From Mayfieldus sp963772265 (lineage in GTDB: Bacteria > Actinomycetota > Thermoleophilia > Solirubrobacterales > 70-9): a stretch of DNA of 37,147 nucleotides. The position numbers and the translations under genes were made by a program. The DNA lies in assembly GCA_963772265.1 (NCBI GenBank), contig CAVYWS010000011.1, positions 1 through 37,147 of the forward strand. Direction: 5' to 3'. Below the pieces are notes generated by a model. The model was not told the DNA's origin, did no database searches, and saw nothing but the letters and a program-made list of their open reading frames with translations. Positions 7,368-15,606 of this stretch are shown piece after piece. How positions within the stretch are numbered: position 1 is the first letter of the stretch; every line of letters starts with the position of its first letter.

Positions 7368-8372
7368 CTAGGTCGGTACCGGCACCGGACCCGCCAAGGA
7401 CTCGATCAGCTCCCGCGCCCGATCCAGGCCGGCGCGGCGCTGCAGCTCCTCGGTGACCTCGCGCGGGATGTCGAGCCGGTCCAGATACCAGGGGTAGAAC
7501 TTGCGCAGGTTGCGGGCCGCCCGCTCGGCCCCGAAGTGCTCCTCGGCGCGGTCGATCACCCAGAGCAGCTCCCGGACCACCTCGTCGCGGGCGGGCGGCT
7601 CGCTGCGGCGGCCGGTCAGCTGCTCGAAGATCCAGGGCCAGCCGAGCGACCCGCGGGCGATCATCACCGCGTCGGCGCCGGACTCCCCGTAGGCGCGGCG
7701 CGCGGCCTCGGCACTCTGCAGCCCGCCGGAGACGATCACCGGGACGTCGAGTCGCCGCGCAAGCTCGGCCGTGAGCGCGTAGTCGGGGCTGCCCTTGTGG
7801 CCTGCTTCCGCGGCGCGGGGATGAAAGGCAACCGCGGCCACGCCGGCCTCCTCGACCAGCGCCACCGCGAGGTCGAAGCCCGAGCGGTCGCCGGGCTTCA
7901 GGCCCGAGCGCAGCTTCACCGTCACCGGCACCCCACCGCCCGCGATCGCGCCGCGGGCCAGCTCGAGCGCGAGGTGGCGGTCGTGAAGCAGGGCCGCCCC
8001 CGCCCCGGTCTTCAGCACCTTGCGGACCGGGCAGCCCATGTTGATGTCGATCAGGTCGGCGCCGGCCTCGGCGGCGATCGCGGCGCCCGAGCGCATCACC
8101 TCCGGGTCGTGGCCGAAGAGCTGGACCGAGACCGGATGCTCGTCGGGGTGGATGCGCATCAGCTCGCGCATCGTGCGCTCGTTTCGGTAGTGAAGCCCGA
8201 AGCTGGAGACCATCTCCGAGACCGCCAGCCCGGCGCCGTGGCGGCGCGCCTGCAGGCGCACGAACCAGTTGCCGATCCCGGCCAGCGGCGCGAGCAGGAC
8301 CCGGTTGGAGATCCGAACCCCGCCGATCGAGAAGGGATCGGTGAGCGCCGGCTGTGCGCCGTTCTCAGGCAT
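7368..8372 (-). CDS. dusB: tRNA-dihydrouridine synthase (DusB-like)
   Basis: An FMN enzyme that reduces uridine to dihydrouridine in tRNA. The 334-residue TIM barrel shows LLAPLAGIGNWFVR near the N-terminus and the active-site segment IDINMGCPVRKV with catalytic C114. The FMN-phosphate segment VIVSGGLQSAEAA and the helical tRNA-binding C-terminus (FYPWYLDRLDIP) follow. It starts at ATG 8370-8372, inside the last codons of coaX (8-base overlap), so coaX and dusB are co-translated. In many actinobacteria this gene lies near the folate, coaX and lysS genes, as here. Confidence 0.95.
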   Translation of the reverse strand: MPENGAQPALTDPFSIGGVRISNRVLLAPLAGIGNWFVRLQARRHGAGLAVSEMVSSFGLHYRNERTMRELMRIHPDEHPVSVQLFGHDPEVMRSGAAIAAEAGADLIDINMGCPVRKVLKTGAGAALLHDRHLALELARGAIAGGGVPVTVKLRSGLKPGDRSGFDLAVALVEEAGVAAVAFHPRAAEAGHKGSPDYALTAELARRLDVPVIVSGGLQSAEAARRAYGESGADAVMIARGSLGWPWIFEQLTGRRSEPPARDEVVRELLWVIDRAEEHFGAERAARNLRKFYPWYLDRLDIPREVTEELQRRAGLDRARELIESLAGPVPVPT

Positions 8373-9129
8373 TGAGGTCCCAGATCAGCCGCAGGCCGGT
8401 CAAGGTCAGCAGGTCGTCGACCTCGTCGATCGTGTCGCAGAAGGGCACGATCACGTCGGCGCCGCCGCCGGTGGCGATGAAGCGGGTGTCCTCGCCGAGC
8501 TCGACCATCACCCGCCGTGCGATCGCGTCGATCGCGCCCGCGAAGCCGTAGATGATTCCCGACTGCATGCTCGCCTGGGTGGTCTTGCCGATCACCCCCG
8601 GCGGCTCGGCCAGCTCGACGTTGGGGAGCTTCGCCGCCGCCTTGGTCAACCCCTCCATCGAGATCCGAACCCCCGGTGCGATCACCCCGCCCAGGTACTC
8701 GCCCTGAGCCGAGATCGCGTCGAAGGTGATCGCGGTACCGAAGTCGACCACGGCGCAGGGCCCGCCGATGCGGTCGAAGGCGGCGACGGCGTTGACCAGC
8801 CGGTCGGCGCCGAGCTCGCGCGGGTTGTCCATCCGGATCACGATCCCGGTCTTGATTCCCGGCACGACGCTGAGGTGGCGGGCGGCAAGGTAGCGCTCCG
8901 CCATCCGCCCGTACTCGGGCGACAGCGGCGGCACGACCGAGGAGACGATCGAGCCGTCGATCCCATCGAGGGCCAAGCCGCGCAGCTCGAGCACGCTCGA
9001 GACCCGGATCGCGAGCTCGTCGGCGGTCGCCTCGGCGTCGGTGCCGATGCGCCAATGCTCGACCAGGTCGGCGCCGTCGAAGGCGCCGATGTGGGTCTGC
9101 GTGTTGCCGACGTCTATCGCCAGGAGCAC
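8365..9129 (-). CDS. coaX: Type III pantothenate kinase
   Basis: Phosphorylates pantothenate in the first step of coenzyme A synthesis. The 254-residue protein has the ASKHA-fold marks of the type III family: DVGNT at residues 6-10, GADRLVNAVAAF from about 107 and DFGTAITFD at 129-137, with IATGGGAD near the end. I use GTG 9127-9129 because the protein then starts MLLAIDVGNT as in homologues. The frame stays open far upstream but reads into the divergent gene. Divergent from the GST-like gene with only 37 bases between starts. Overlaps dusB by 8 bases. Confidence 0.95.
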   Translation of the reverse strand: MLLAIDVGNTQTHIGAFDGADLVEHWRIGTDAEATADELAIRVSSVLELRGLALDGIDGSIVSSVVPPLSPEYGRMAERYLAARHLSVVPGIKTGIVIRMDNPRELGADRLVNAVAAFDRIGGPCAVVDFGTAITFDAISAQGEYLGGVIAPGVRISMEGLTKAAAKLPNVELAEPPGVIGKTTQASMQSGIIYGFAGAIDAIARRVMVELGEDTRFIATGGGADVIVPFCDTIDEVDDLLTLTGLRLIWDLNA

Positions 9130-9166
9130 GGGCCGATTATCGCGGGGCTGGCATAGGATCCGGGGC

Positions 9167-9928
9167 GTGGACGTGCGTCTGTACGTGATTCCCGGCTCGC
9201 ACCCGTCGGCCGCGGTGATGCTGATGCTCGACCACAAGGGGATCCCGTACGAGCGCACCGACCTGATGCCGGTGATTGCCAAGGGCGTGCTGAAGGCGAT
9301 GCGCTTCCCCGGGATCACTGTGCCGGCGATCAAGATCGACGGCCGCCGCTTCCAGGGATCGCGCGAGATCGCCCGCGAGCTCGACCGGCTCCAGCCACAG
9401 CCGCCGCTGTTCCCCGACCAGGCCGAGCTTCGAACCGAGGTCGAGGAGGCGGAGCGCTTCGGCGACGAGGACCTGCAGGCGCCGATCCGGCGCATCATCT
9501 GGAACGCGATCAGGCGCGACCGCTCGGTCCTGCGCAGCTACTCGGAGGGGGCGCGGTTGGGGATTCCGGTCGGGCTCGCGGTCAAGACCGGCGGGCCGAT
9601 CGTCGCCGCCGCGGCGCGCCTCAACGAGGCAAACGACGAGAACGTGCGCCACGACCTCGCGGCGCTGCCGGGGATGCTGAAGCGGATCGACGACTGGTGC
9701 GAGGCCGGGGTGCTGGACGGCGAGCGGCTCAACGCCGCCGACTTTCAGATCGCCCCCAGCATCCGCCTCGCGATGACGCTCGACGACCTGCGGCCGCTGA
9801 TCGCCGCCCACCCGGCCGGCAGCCTCGCGATGCGGGTCAACCCCGAATATCCCGGGCAGGCGCCGCCGATCCTGCCGCCCGCCTGGCTCGAGCCTCTGCG
9901 CGCAGCGGCCCCGGCGCCGGCCGCCTAG
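9167..9928 (+). CDS. Glutathione S-transferase-like protein
   Basis: A 253-residue protein with a thioredoxin-like N-terminal domain (MDVRLYVIPGSHPSAAVMLML) and an all-helical C-terminal domain. The N-terminal site has PGSHPS where cysteine-type relatives have CPxC, so there is no redox Cys. ITVPAIKIDG supplies the cis-Pro, and FQGSREIARELD resembles the glutathione-contact ES/GSR segment. Start GTG 9167 is preceded by AGGATCCGGGG. Actinobacteria usually lack glutathione, so the thiol used (mycothiol or another) is unknown. Stop overlaps that of folK in CTAG 9925-9928. Confidence 0.83.
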   Translation: MDVRLYVIPGSHPSAAVMLMLDHKGIPYERTDLMPVIAKGVLKAMRFPGITVPAIKIDGRRFQGSREIARELDRLQPQPPLFPDQAELRTEVEEAERFGDEDLQAPIRRIIWNAIRRDRSVLRSYSEGARLGIPVGLAVKTGGPIVAAAARLNEANDENVRHDLAALPGMLKRIDDWCEAGVLDGERLNAADFQIAPSIRLAMTLDDLRPLIAAHPAGSLAMRVNPEYPGQAPPILPPAWLEPLRAAAPAPAA

Positions 9929-10425
9929 CGGGGGAACGCCCCCACCCGTTCGACCCGCTCGGCCTCGCCGATCGACTCCAGAGCCGCGGCGAGCCGGATC
10001 CCGCTGGGAAGCTGCAGCTCGGGGTCGAGCTCGACCAGCGGCTCGAGCACGAAGCGGCGGCTGGTCACCTCGGGATGCGGCAGGGTCAGCCGTTCGCTGC
10101 TCACCTGAAGGTCCTCGAGCAGCAGCAGGTCGACGTCCAGCGGCCGCGGCCCGTGACGGGGGGCGCCGAACACCCGGCCCTGCTCGAGCTCAATCACCTT
10201 GCAGAGGTCGAGCAGCTCCTCGGGCCCGAGGTCGGTGGAGATCCGTGCGGCGGCGTTGAGGAAGTCGGGCTGGTCGAGGATCTCGCCCACCGGCTCGGTC
10301 TCGTAGAGCGAGGAGACCGCTTCGATCTCGACCCCGTGCTCGGTCAGCAGCCGCACCGCGGCGCGCAGGTGCTCCTCGCGGTCGCCGACGTTGGAGCCCA
10401 GCCCGAGGTAGCCGGTCCGCGTCAG
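9925..10425 (-). CDS. folK: 2-amino-4-hydroxy-6-hydroxymethyldihydropteridine pyrophosphokinase
   Basis: Transfers pyrophosphate from ATP to hydroxymethyl-dihydropterin in folate synthesis. Conserved segments: GYLGLGSNVGDREEHLRAAV at the N-terminus, SSLYETEPVG, PDFLNAA and the HPPK signature PRPLDVDLLLL, then LPHPEVTSRRFVLEPL. The essential GLGSNVGDRE lies upstream of the first GTG (10356). The true start must therefore be further up. The only reasonable codon is CTG 10423-10425, overlapping the folB stop as CTGA and preceded by GGAGGACGGGGAAGA. This gives 166 residues, normal for the family. CTG use is rare. A sequence error turning ATG to CTG is possible. Confidence 0.93.
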   Translation of the reverse strand: MTRTGYLGLGSNVGDREEHLRAAVRLLTEHGVEIEAVSSLYETEPVGEILDQPDFLNAAARISTDLGPEELLDLCKVIELEQGRVFGAPRHGPRPLDVDLLLLEDLQVSSERLTLPHPEVTSRRFVLEPLVELDPELQLPSGIRLAAALESIGEAERVERVGAFPR

Positions 10426-10844
10426 TCTTCCCCGTCCTCCCCCGCCTCTTCGGGCTCCTCGCGATGATGCGTGACCTCGACCGCGACCTCCTGCATCGCC
10501 AGCGGCAGCGGCGGCTCGGGCTTGGCGGCCCGCACCCGCACCTGCTCGCAGCCGAAGCGCTCCATCAGCCGCTCGCCGATCACCTTGCAGAGCCGCTCCA
10601 GGGTCTTGTAGTTGCGCTCGGTGGCGGCGAGGGCGACGATGTCGCAGGCCTCGGCGTAGTCGACCGTGTCCTCGAGGCGGTCGGTCAGCACCGCGTCGCA
10701 GTCGGGGACGTCGAAGCTGAGGTCGAACTCGAGCCGCTGGCCGACCTCACGCTCGGCATCGCTCACCCCGTGGTGGGTGTAGATCGAGAGGCCGCGCAGC
10801 TCGACCTCGACGCTGGTCTCGGGCCCGTTTCCGTGCGATTCCAC
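10422..10844 (-). CDS. folB: Dihydroneopterin aldolase
   Basis: Cleaves dihydroneopterin to hydroxymethyl-dihydropterin, the substrate of FolK. The 140-residue protein shows GLSIYTHHGVSDAEREVGQR, TVDYAEACDIV, ERLCKVIGERL and the catalytic-lysine region AAKPEPPLP. Start GTG 10842-10844. An acidic tail (EEPEEAGEDGED) extends past the usual fold. It overlaps folK by 4 bases. It is divergent from the hotdog-like gene with only 29 bases between the two starts, so the promoters must overlap. Confidence 0.95.
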   Translation of the reverse strand: MESHGNGPETSVEVELRGLSIYTHHGVSDAEREVGQRLEFDLSFDVPDCDAVLTDRLEDTVDYAEACDIVALAATERNYKTLERLCKVIGERLMERFGCEQVRVRAAKPEPPLPLAMQEVAVEVTHHREEPEEAGEDGED

Positions 10845-10873
10845 GGCCGCAGTATCTCTGAGAGAGTCCAGTC

Positions 10874-11593
10874 ATGGCGGCGACGATCGTCATCGAGGGA
10901 CGCTTCAACGGCCCGCCCCGGAGCGCCCACGGCGGCTACGCCTGCGGGGTGATCGCCCGCCACGTCGATCCGCGGCTGGCCGAGGTGACGCTGCGCTCGC
11001 CGCCCCCGCTGGACACCGAGATGGAGGTGCGCGAGGCGGGACCGGGTGTGCGCCTCTTCGACGGCGAGACCCTGATCGCCGAGGCGCGGGCCCCCAAACC
11101 GCTCGAGCTCGAGCTTCCCGAGCCGGTCACCCTGGCTGAAGCCGAAGCCGGACGCGAGGCCTCGCCGCTGCACCGGCACTCGCCCTATGCGAGCTGCTTC
11201 GTCTGCGGCCCCGAGCGCCGGCCGGGAGACGGGCTGCGGGTGATCGCGGGCCCGGTGCCCGGACGTGACGACGTCATCGCCTCGCCCTGGGAGGTCGACG
11301 AGGGGCTGCCGCTCGAGGACGGCTCGGTCGCGCCGGAGGTCGTCTGGGCGGCGCTTGACTGCCCAGGCGGCTGCTCGCTGATCCTGCTCCCCGAGATCGA
11401 CGTCGTGATGCTGGGGCGGATGACCGGGCAGCTCTACGGACCGGTCACGCCCGGGGCCACCTACGTGGCGGTCGGCTGGCCCTTTCACCACGACCGACGC
11501 AAGCACCTCAGCGGCACCGCGATCTTCACCCCCGACGGCGAGCTGGTCGCGGCCGCCAAGGGGCTCTGGATCGAGCTCAAGGGCGGCTTCTAG
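10874..11593 (+). CDS. Hotdog-fold thioesterase-like protein
   Basis: A 239-residue protein, apparently two hotdog halves. The first half holds FNGPPRSAHGGYACGVIA and the second holds WAALDCPGG and ends with KGLWIEL, like acyl-CoA thioesterases. SCFVCGPERRPGDGLR lies at the junction. Members hydrolyse or bind acyl-CoA esters, but the substrate is not evident. It sits on the plus strand between folP and folB and shares a CTAG stop overlap with folP (11590-11593). A direct role in folate synthesis is not indicated. Confidence 0.72.
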   Translation: MAATIVIEGRFNGPPRSAHGGYACGVIARHVDPRLAEVTLRSPPPLDTEMEVREAGPGVRLFDGETLIAEARAPKPLELELPEPVTLAEAEAGREASPLHRHSPYASCFVCGPERRPGDGLRVIAGPVPGRDDVIASPWEVDEGLPLEDGSVAPEVVWAALDCPGGCSLILLPEIDVVMLGRMTGQLYGPVTPGATYVAVGWPFHHDRRKHLSGTAIFTPDGELVAAAKGLWIELKGGF

Positions 11594-12420
11594 CCGGCGG
11601 CGAGGATCGCCGCCGCGACCCGCATCCCCTCCGCCACCTCGCGGACGTCGTGGACGCGCAGCATCCGGGCGCCGTTGGCGAAGGCGATCGCGCAGCTGGC
11701 GACGGTGCCGCCGAGGCGCTCGTCGACCTCGGCTCCGGAGAGCTTGCCGATGAAGCTCTTGCGCGAGGTGCCGACGACCAGCGGGCGCCCCAGCTCGGTC
11801 AGCTCGCGCAGGCGGCGCAGCAGCTCGAGGTTGTGCTTGACGGTCTTGCCGAAGCCGATCCCGGGGTCGAGCCAGATCCGCTCCTCCGCCACTCCCTGCG
11901 CTGTGGCGAACGCCATCCGCTCGGCGAGGAAGGCCTTGACGTCGTCGACGACGTCGTCGTAGACGGGGTTGCTCTGCATCGTCCGCGGCGAGCCCTGCAT
12001 GTGCATCAGGACCAGCTCGGCGCCGCGGTCGGCGCACAGCGCGGCGATCTCCGGCGCAGCGCGAAGCGCGGTGATGTCGTTGACCATCGCCGCCCCGGCG
12101 TCGAGCGCCGCTTCGGCCACCGCCAGCTTCGAGGTGTCGATCGAGACCTGCGCCTCGCCCGTGGCGAGGCCCTCGATCACCGGCCCGACCCGGGCCAGCT
12201 CTTCCTCCGCGCTCACCGCCGCGGCTCCGGGGCGGGTCGACTCGCCGCCGACGTCGAGGACCTCGGCGCCCGCCGCCGCCAACTCGCGCCCGTGTTCGAT
12301 CGCCCGCTCGGTGTCGAGGAACTCGCCCCCGTCCGAAAAGGAGTCCGGGGTGACATTGACCACGCCCATGATTCTCGGGAACGACGAATTCCCTACCGAA
12401 TACTCGGTTTGCGCAGGCAT
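11590..12420 (-). CDS. folP: Dihydropteroate synthase
   Basis: Condenses hydroxymethyl-dihydropterin pyrophosphate with p-aminobenzoate; the sulfonamide target. The 276-residue TIM barrel has VNVTPDSFSDGG (residues 21-32) and DVGGESTRPGA (56-66), the two family signatures, then NDITA, LMHMQGSP, DPGIGFGKT and GTSRKSFIG. Start ATG 12418-12420. It is on the same strand as folB and folK but separated from them by the plus-strand hotdog gene. A -10-like TATAAG lies 6 bases before the ATG. Confidence 0.96.
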   Translation of the reverse strand: MPAQTEYSVGNSSFPRIMGVVNVTPDSFSDGGEFLDTERAIEHGRELAAAGAEVLDVGGESTRPGAAAVSAEEELARVGPVIEGLATGEAQVSIDTSKLAVAEAALDAGAAMVNDITALRAAPEIAALCADRGAELVLMHMQGSPRTMQSNPVYDDVVDDVKAFLAERMAFATAQGVAEERIWLDPGIGFGKTVKHNLELLRRLRELTELGRPLVVGTSRKSFIGKLSGAEVDERLGGTVASCAIAFANGARMLRVHDVREVAEGMRVAAAILAAG

Positions 12421-12426
12421 CGGGCT

Positions 12427-12432
12427 CTTATA
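12427..12432 (-). promoter_or_regulatory. Possible leaderless promoter (-10) of folP
   Basis: TATAAG on the minus strand ends 6 bases before the folP ATG, which would place the transcript start at or near the start codon. No good -35 is visible. Leaderless messages are common in actinobacteria, so this is plausible but weak. Confidence 0.35.
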
Positions 12433-12483
12433 CAGCCACCGGGTCTAAAGCGGCGAGCGGGCACGGACGAAAGGGGTCTTGCG

Positions 12484-13563
12484 ATGTTGCGTTCCCTGAA
12501 ACTCCTCTTCGCCAAGCAGGCCGACCCCTACGCGGGCGCCGATCTCGGCCTGACCAAACGGCTTGGCAGCTGGTTTTGGATGGTCAACTCGATGCTCGCG
12601 GTCGCGCTCTGGGCATTCAGCCCGATCGACAACCAGATCGGCAACCCCGGATGGCTGATCGGCGACGTGCTCGTGGTGGCGGCGATCTCCTTCGCGCTTG
12701 CATTGCGATCAGAGCGATTCACGATCGGCTTCACCGGGGTGCTCGTCTCCTGCTACGTCGGCGCCTTCGGCATCGCCGGCATGCAGTGGCTGGCCGGCGG
12801 CGAAACCGCTCCTTACGACGGGCTGCTGCTCAACCTGGTGCTGCTGGTCGCGGCGACGAATCCGATCCGCCGCCTGGCTCCATTCATCGGGTACCTCGGC
12901 CTGCTGCTTGCCGCTCCTCTCGCCTACGGGGGATGGGAGAACGCCACGGCCGCCAAGGTTCTGGCCGAGTTCGTGATCTGGGCGCCCCTCGCGATGCTCG
13001 TCTTCCTGATGATGACCAGCATCCGCGCCCAGCGGCTCGCGATGCGCCGCGACGAGGAGCTGGCCCGCGAGGAGGCCCGCCTCGACGAGCTGACCGTGAT
13101 CGGCAACCGGCGCGCATTCGAGGAGGCGCTGGTCGACGAGATCTCCCGCGCCGACCGCATGAACACCCCGCTGAGCATGGCGATGGGCGACATCGAGCAC
13201 TTCAAGGGCATCAACGACGAGTTCGGCCACCTCGAGGGGGACAAGGCCCTGCACCGGGTGGCTCAGGCGATGGATCAAGAGCTGCGCAGGCCCGACCGAG
13301 TCTTTCGCTGGGGTGGCGACGAGTTCGTGCTGCTGCTCCCTGGCACCGCGAAGGAGGATGCCGACGTGGTGATCGGGCGGATCCAGGCCAAGGTCTGTGC
13401 CGCCTGCCGCCGGCCCGACACCGAGCCGATCTGGATCCACTTCGCGGCCGCCGAGCTGCAGCCGGGGATGACGCCGAAGCAGCTCTGTGAGGCAGCCGAC
13501 CTGGCGCTGATGGGCGATCGCGCCCGCATCGATCGCGCCCGCATCGACCGCGCCCGCGCCTAG
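12484..13563 (+). CDS. Membrane diguanylate cyclase (GGDEF domain)
   Basis: Makes cyclic di-GMP from GTP. The 359-residue protein has about five or six membrane segments (residues about 30-178), a short coiled linker rich in Glu and Arg, and a GGDEF domain (about 200-345). Active residues are intact: GGDEF at 277-281, DIEHFKGINDEFGH before it, and an inhibitory-site RxxD (R268-D271) exactly five residues upstream. The enzyme should therefore be active and product-inhibited. Start ATG 12484 with AAAGGGG upstream. The C-terminus ends in repeated RARID units. It is divergent from folP and convergent with the Hyf block. The membrane domain is not a sensor type I can name. Confidence 0.92.
   Translation: MLRSLKLLFAKQADPYAGADLGLTKRLGSWFWMVNSMLAVALWAFSPIDNQIGNPGWLIGDVLVVAAISFALALRSERFTIGFTGVLVSCYVGAFGIAGMQWLAGGETAPYDGLLLNLVLLVAATNPIRRLAPFIGYLGLLLAAPLAYGGWENATAAKVLAEFVIWAPLAMLVFLMMTSIRAQRLAMRRDEELAREEARLDELTVIGNRRAFEEALVDEISRADRMNTPLSMAMGDIEHFKGINDEFGHLEGDKALHRVAQAMDQELRRPDRVFRWGGDEFVLLLPGTAKEDADVVIGRIQAKVCAACRRPDTEPIWIHFAAAELQPGMTPKQLCEAADLALMGDRARIDRARIDRARA
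13516..13560 (+). repeat. Three 15-bp tandem repeats at the end of the GGDEF gene
   Basis: GATCGCGCCCGCATC at 13516-13530 is repeated exactly at 13531-13545. A variant, GACCGCGCCCGCGCC, follows at 13546-13560. It encodes RARID pentapeptides and ends at the stop codon. Unit length is a multiple of three, so copy change would keep the frame. Confidence 0.85.
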
Positions 13564-13595
13564 AGCTCAAGTTGGCGCTGCGCCGGTGAGGCGGT

Positions 13596-15606
13596 TCACA
13601 CGCGGGGGGCAACCAGCAGGACAACCATCAGCGCGATCAGAAGGTAGAGCAGGTACAAGCCCAGGTACCCGGCCTGGATCGCGCGGACCCGGGCAGCGAT
13701 CCAGAGAAAAGCCACGCTCACCGGCCGATACAGCCAACGCGGGTCATAGACGCGCGGCTCGTCGCGGGCAAGGATCAGGCGCTCGGGAAAGCGCTCGTCC
13801 CCGCGCAGCTCGACCCGTGGGCGAATCCGGTAGATGACGTTGAATATGACCCGGGTCATATTCGCGTAGCCGAAGGCCGAGTACTGCTCGTAGCGCCCGC
13901 TGGCCTCGGTCGCCGAGGCCCAGACGGGGACCACCCGCCCGCGCACCCGCGCCCGCAGCAGCGCTCGAATCACCCAGAAGCCAACCGCGAACGAGACCAG
14001 GACAATCGCGAGGACGGTCGGCGAGATGCTGGCGAAGTCAGGGTAGCCGGGCTCGATCAGCCAACCCGGGCGGGAGATCCGCCCAAACGCGGCCGCGCCG
14101 CCGATTCCCGCGGTTCCCTGCTCGAGGACCTTCACCATCCAGGGTGCGGCGACGCCGATCGCCAGCGAGCCGAGGCCGAGGACCGCAAGGGCGAGCGAGC
14201 GCGATCGGCAATCGCGGGCACCTGCGCCGGCATCGCGGCGCGGCATGCCGAGGAAGCTGATGCCCAGCGCCCGCACGAAGGCAAGCGCCGTCAGCCCCGC
14301 GGTCAGCGCCAGCATGCGCACCGGCAAGAGCCATCGCCAGATGCGAACCGGTCCCGCTGACCCGAAAGCCCTGCATCAGGCCCTCGAAGGTCATCCATTC
14401 GCTGGCAAAGCCACTGAACGGCGGCAGCGCCGAAAGGGCTGCGGCGCCGGACAGGGCACCGAGGGCAGCCAGGGGCAAAGCTCTGTAGAGCCCGCCGAGG
14501 CGCTCCATGTCGTCGGTCCCCGTCGCAGCCTCGACCGACGCTGCGGCCGTGAACAGGCCCGCCTTCGCGATCGCATGCGTCGTGATCTGAAAGGTCGCCG
14601 CAATCAAGCCGAGGCCGAACAGGCCGCGCTCGCCCTGGGCCAGACCCATCAGCGCGATGCCGAGGGCGGTAACGATGATCCCCGAGTTCTCGATCGAGGA
14701 GTAGGCGATGAACACCCGCAATCGCGTCTGCACGATGCCGCCGAGAATGCCCAGCAGCGCGGTCACCGAGCCGCCCAGCAAGGCAACGACCGCCCACCAA
14801 ACCTCCGGCTGACCAAGGAAGCCGAACCAGGTTCGCAACATTCCGTAGAAGGCGATGTTGAGCCCGACCGCCGCCAGCAGTCCGGCGCTTTCGGCGTTCG
14901 ACTCACCGTAGGCGGACGGAAGCCAGGTCTGCATCGGGACCAGCGCCGCCTTGACGCCGAAGCCGGCAAAGAAGAGCGCAAAGCAAACCCCTCGCAATGC
15001 TGGGTCGAGATCCGGCGCGCGCTGCGCAAGCTCGGCGAAGGAGAACGAGCCGGTCTCCGCCGCCAGCAGCAGAAAGCCGGCGAGGATCGCGCCGCCGCCA
15101 AGCTTCGCAAGCGTGATCGTCAGATCGGCGGCCCGAGATGCAGCCTCGTCCTCGTAGCGCACCGCAACCAGGGCGAAGATCGCCAACACCGAGAGCTCCC
15201 AAACGACAAGGAAGACGAAGACGTTGTCGGCGAGATAAACGCCGATGACCGCCAGGACGAGCAGCGGGCGCAGCGCCGCCGCAAGCCTGGCTCCTGGCGC
15301 TGTACCGCCGCTACTTGCGAGCAGCAGCGGGGCAGCCGCCGCGCAGGAGATCAGCACGAACAGGCCGCTGAGGCGATCGGCGCTGAAGCCTCCGCTGCCG
15401 AGCCCGAATCCTCCAAACCACTCCCAATGAACTTGGGTGCCGAAGGTGGCCATGCCGCCGCCCACGGCGAGCGCAACGGCAGCAGCGCATCCCACCAGCG
15501 CGACCGCCAACCTCGCTCGACCGAGGTCCGGAACGGCTACGGCTAGAAGCGCGGCCGCAAGCAGGCCGGACGATCCGATCGCAAGCAAGAGGCCGAGCGC
15601 ACTCAT
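13596..15606 (-). CDS. hyfB: Hyf/Ehr complex antiporter-like subunit B (one frameshift as read)
   Basis: A large membrane subunit of the NuoL/MrpA antiporter family, predicted to move protons or sodium in an energy-converting complex. Joined length is about 669 residues with many membrane helices. Family marks are VVWELSVLAIFALVAV (conserved TM5 Glu), GFGVKAALVPMQTWLPSAYG (TM7 Lys), FIAYSSIENSG and LPPFSGFASEWMTFE. The canonical HP region after WLP is altered (AYGESNAESAGLL), so this half is diverged. The C-terminal hydrophilic part has YEQYSAFGYANMTRVIFNVIYR. Starts ATG 15604-15606, overlapping the previous gene as ATGA. A frameshift near 14321-14336 is repaired by removing one base. Last gene of the block, convergent with the GGDEF gene. 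Confidence 0.85.
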
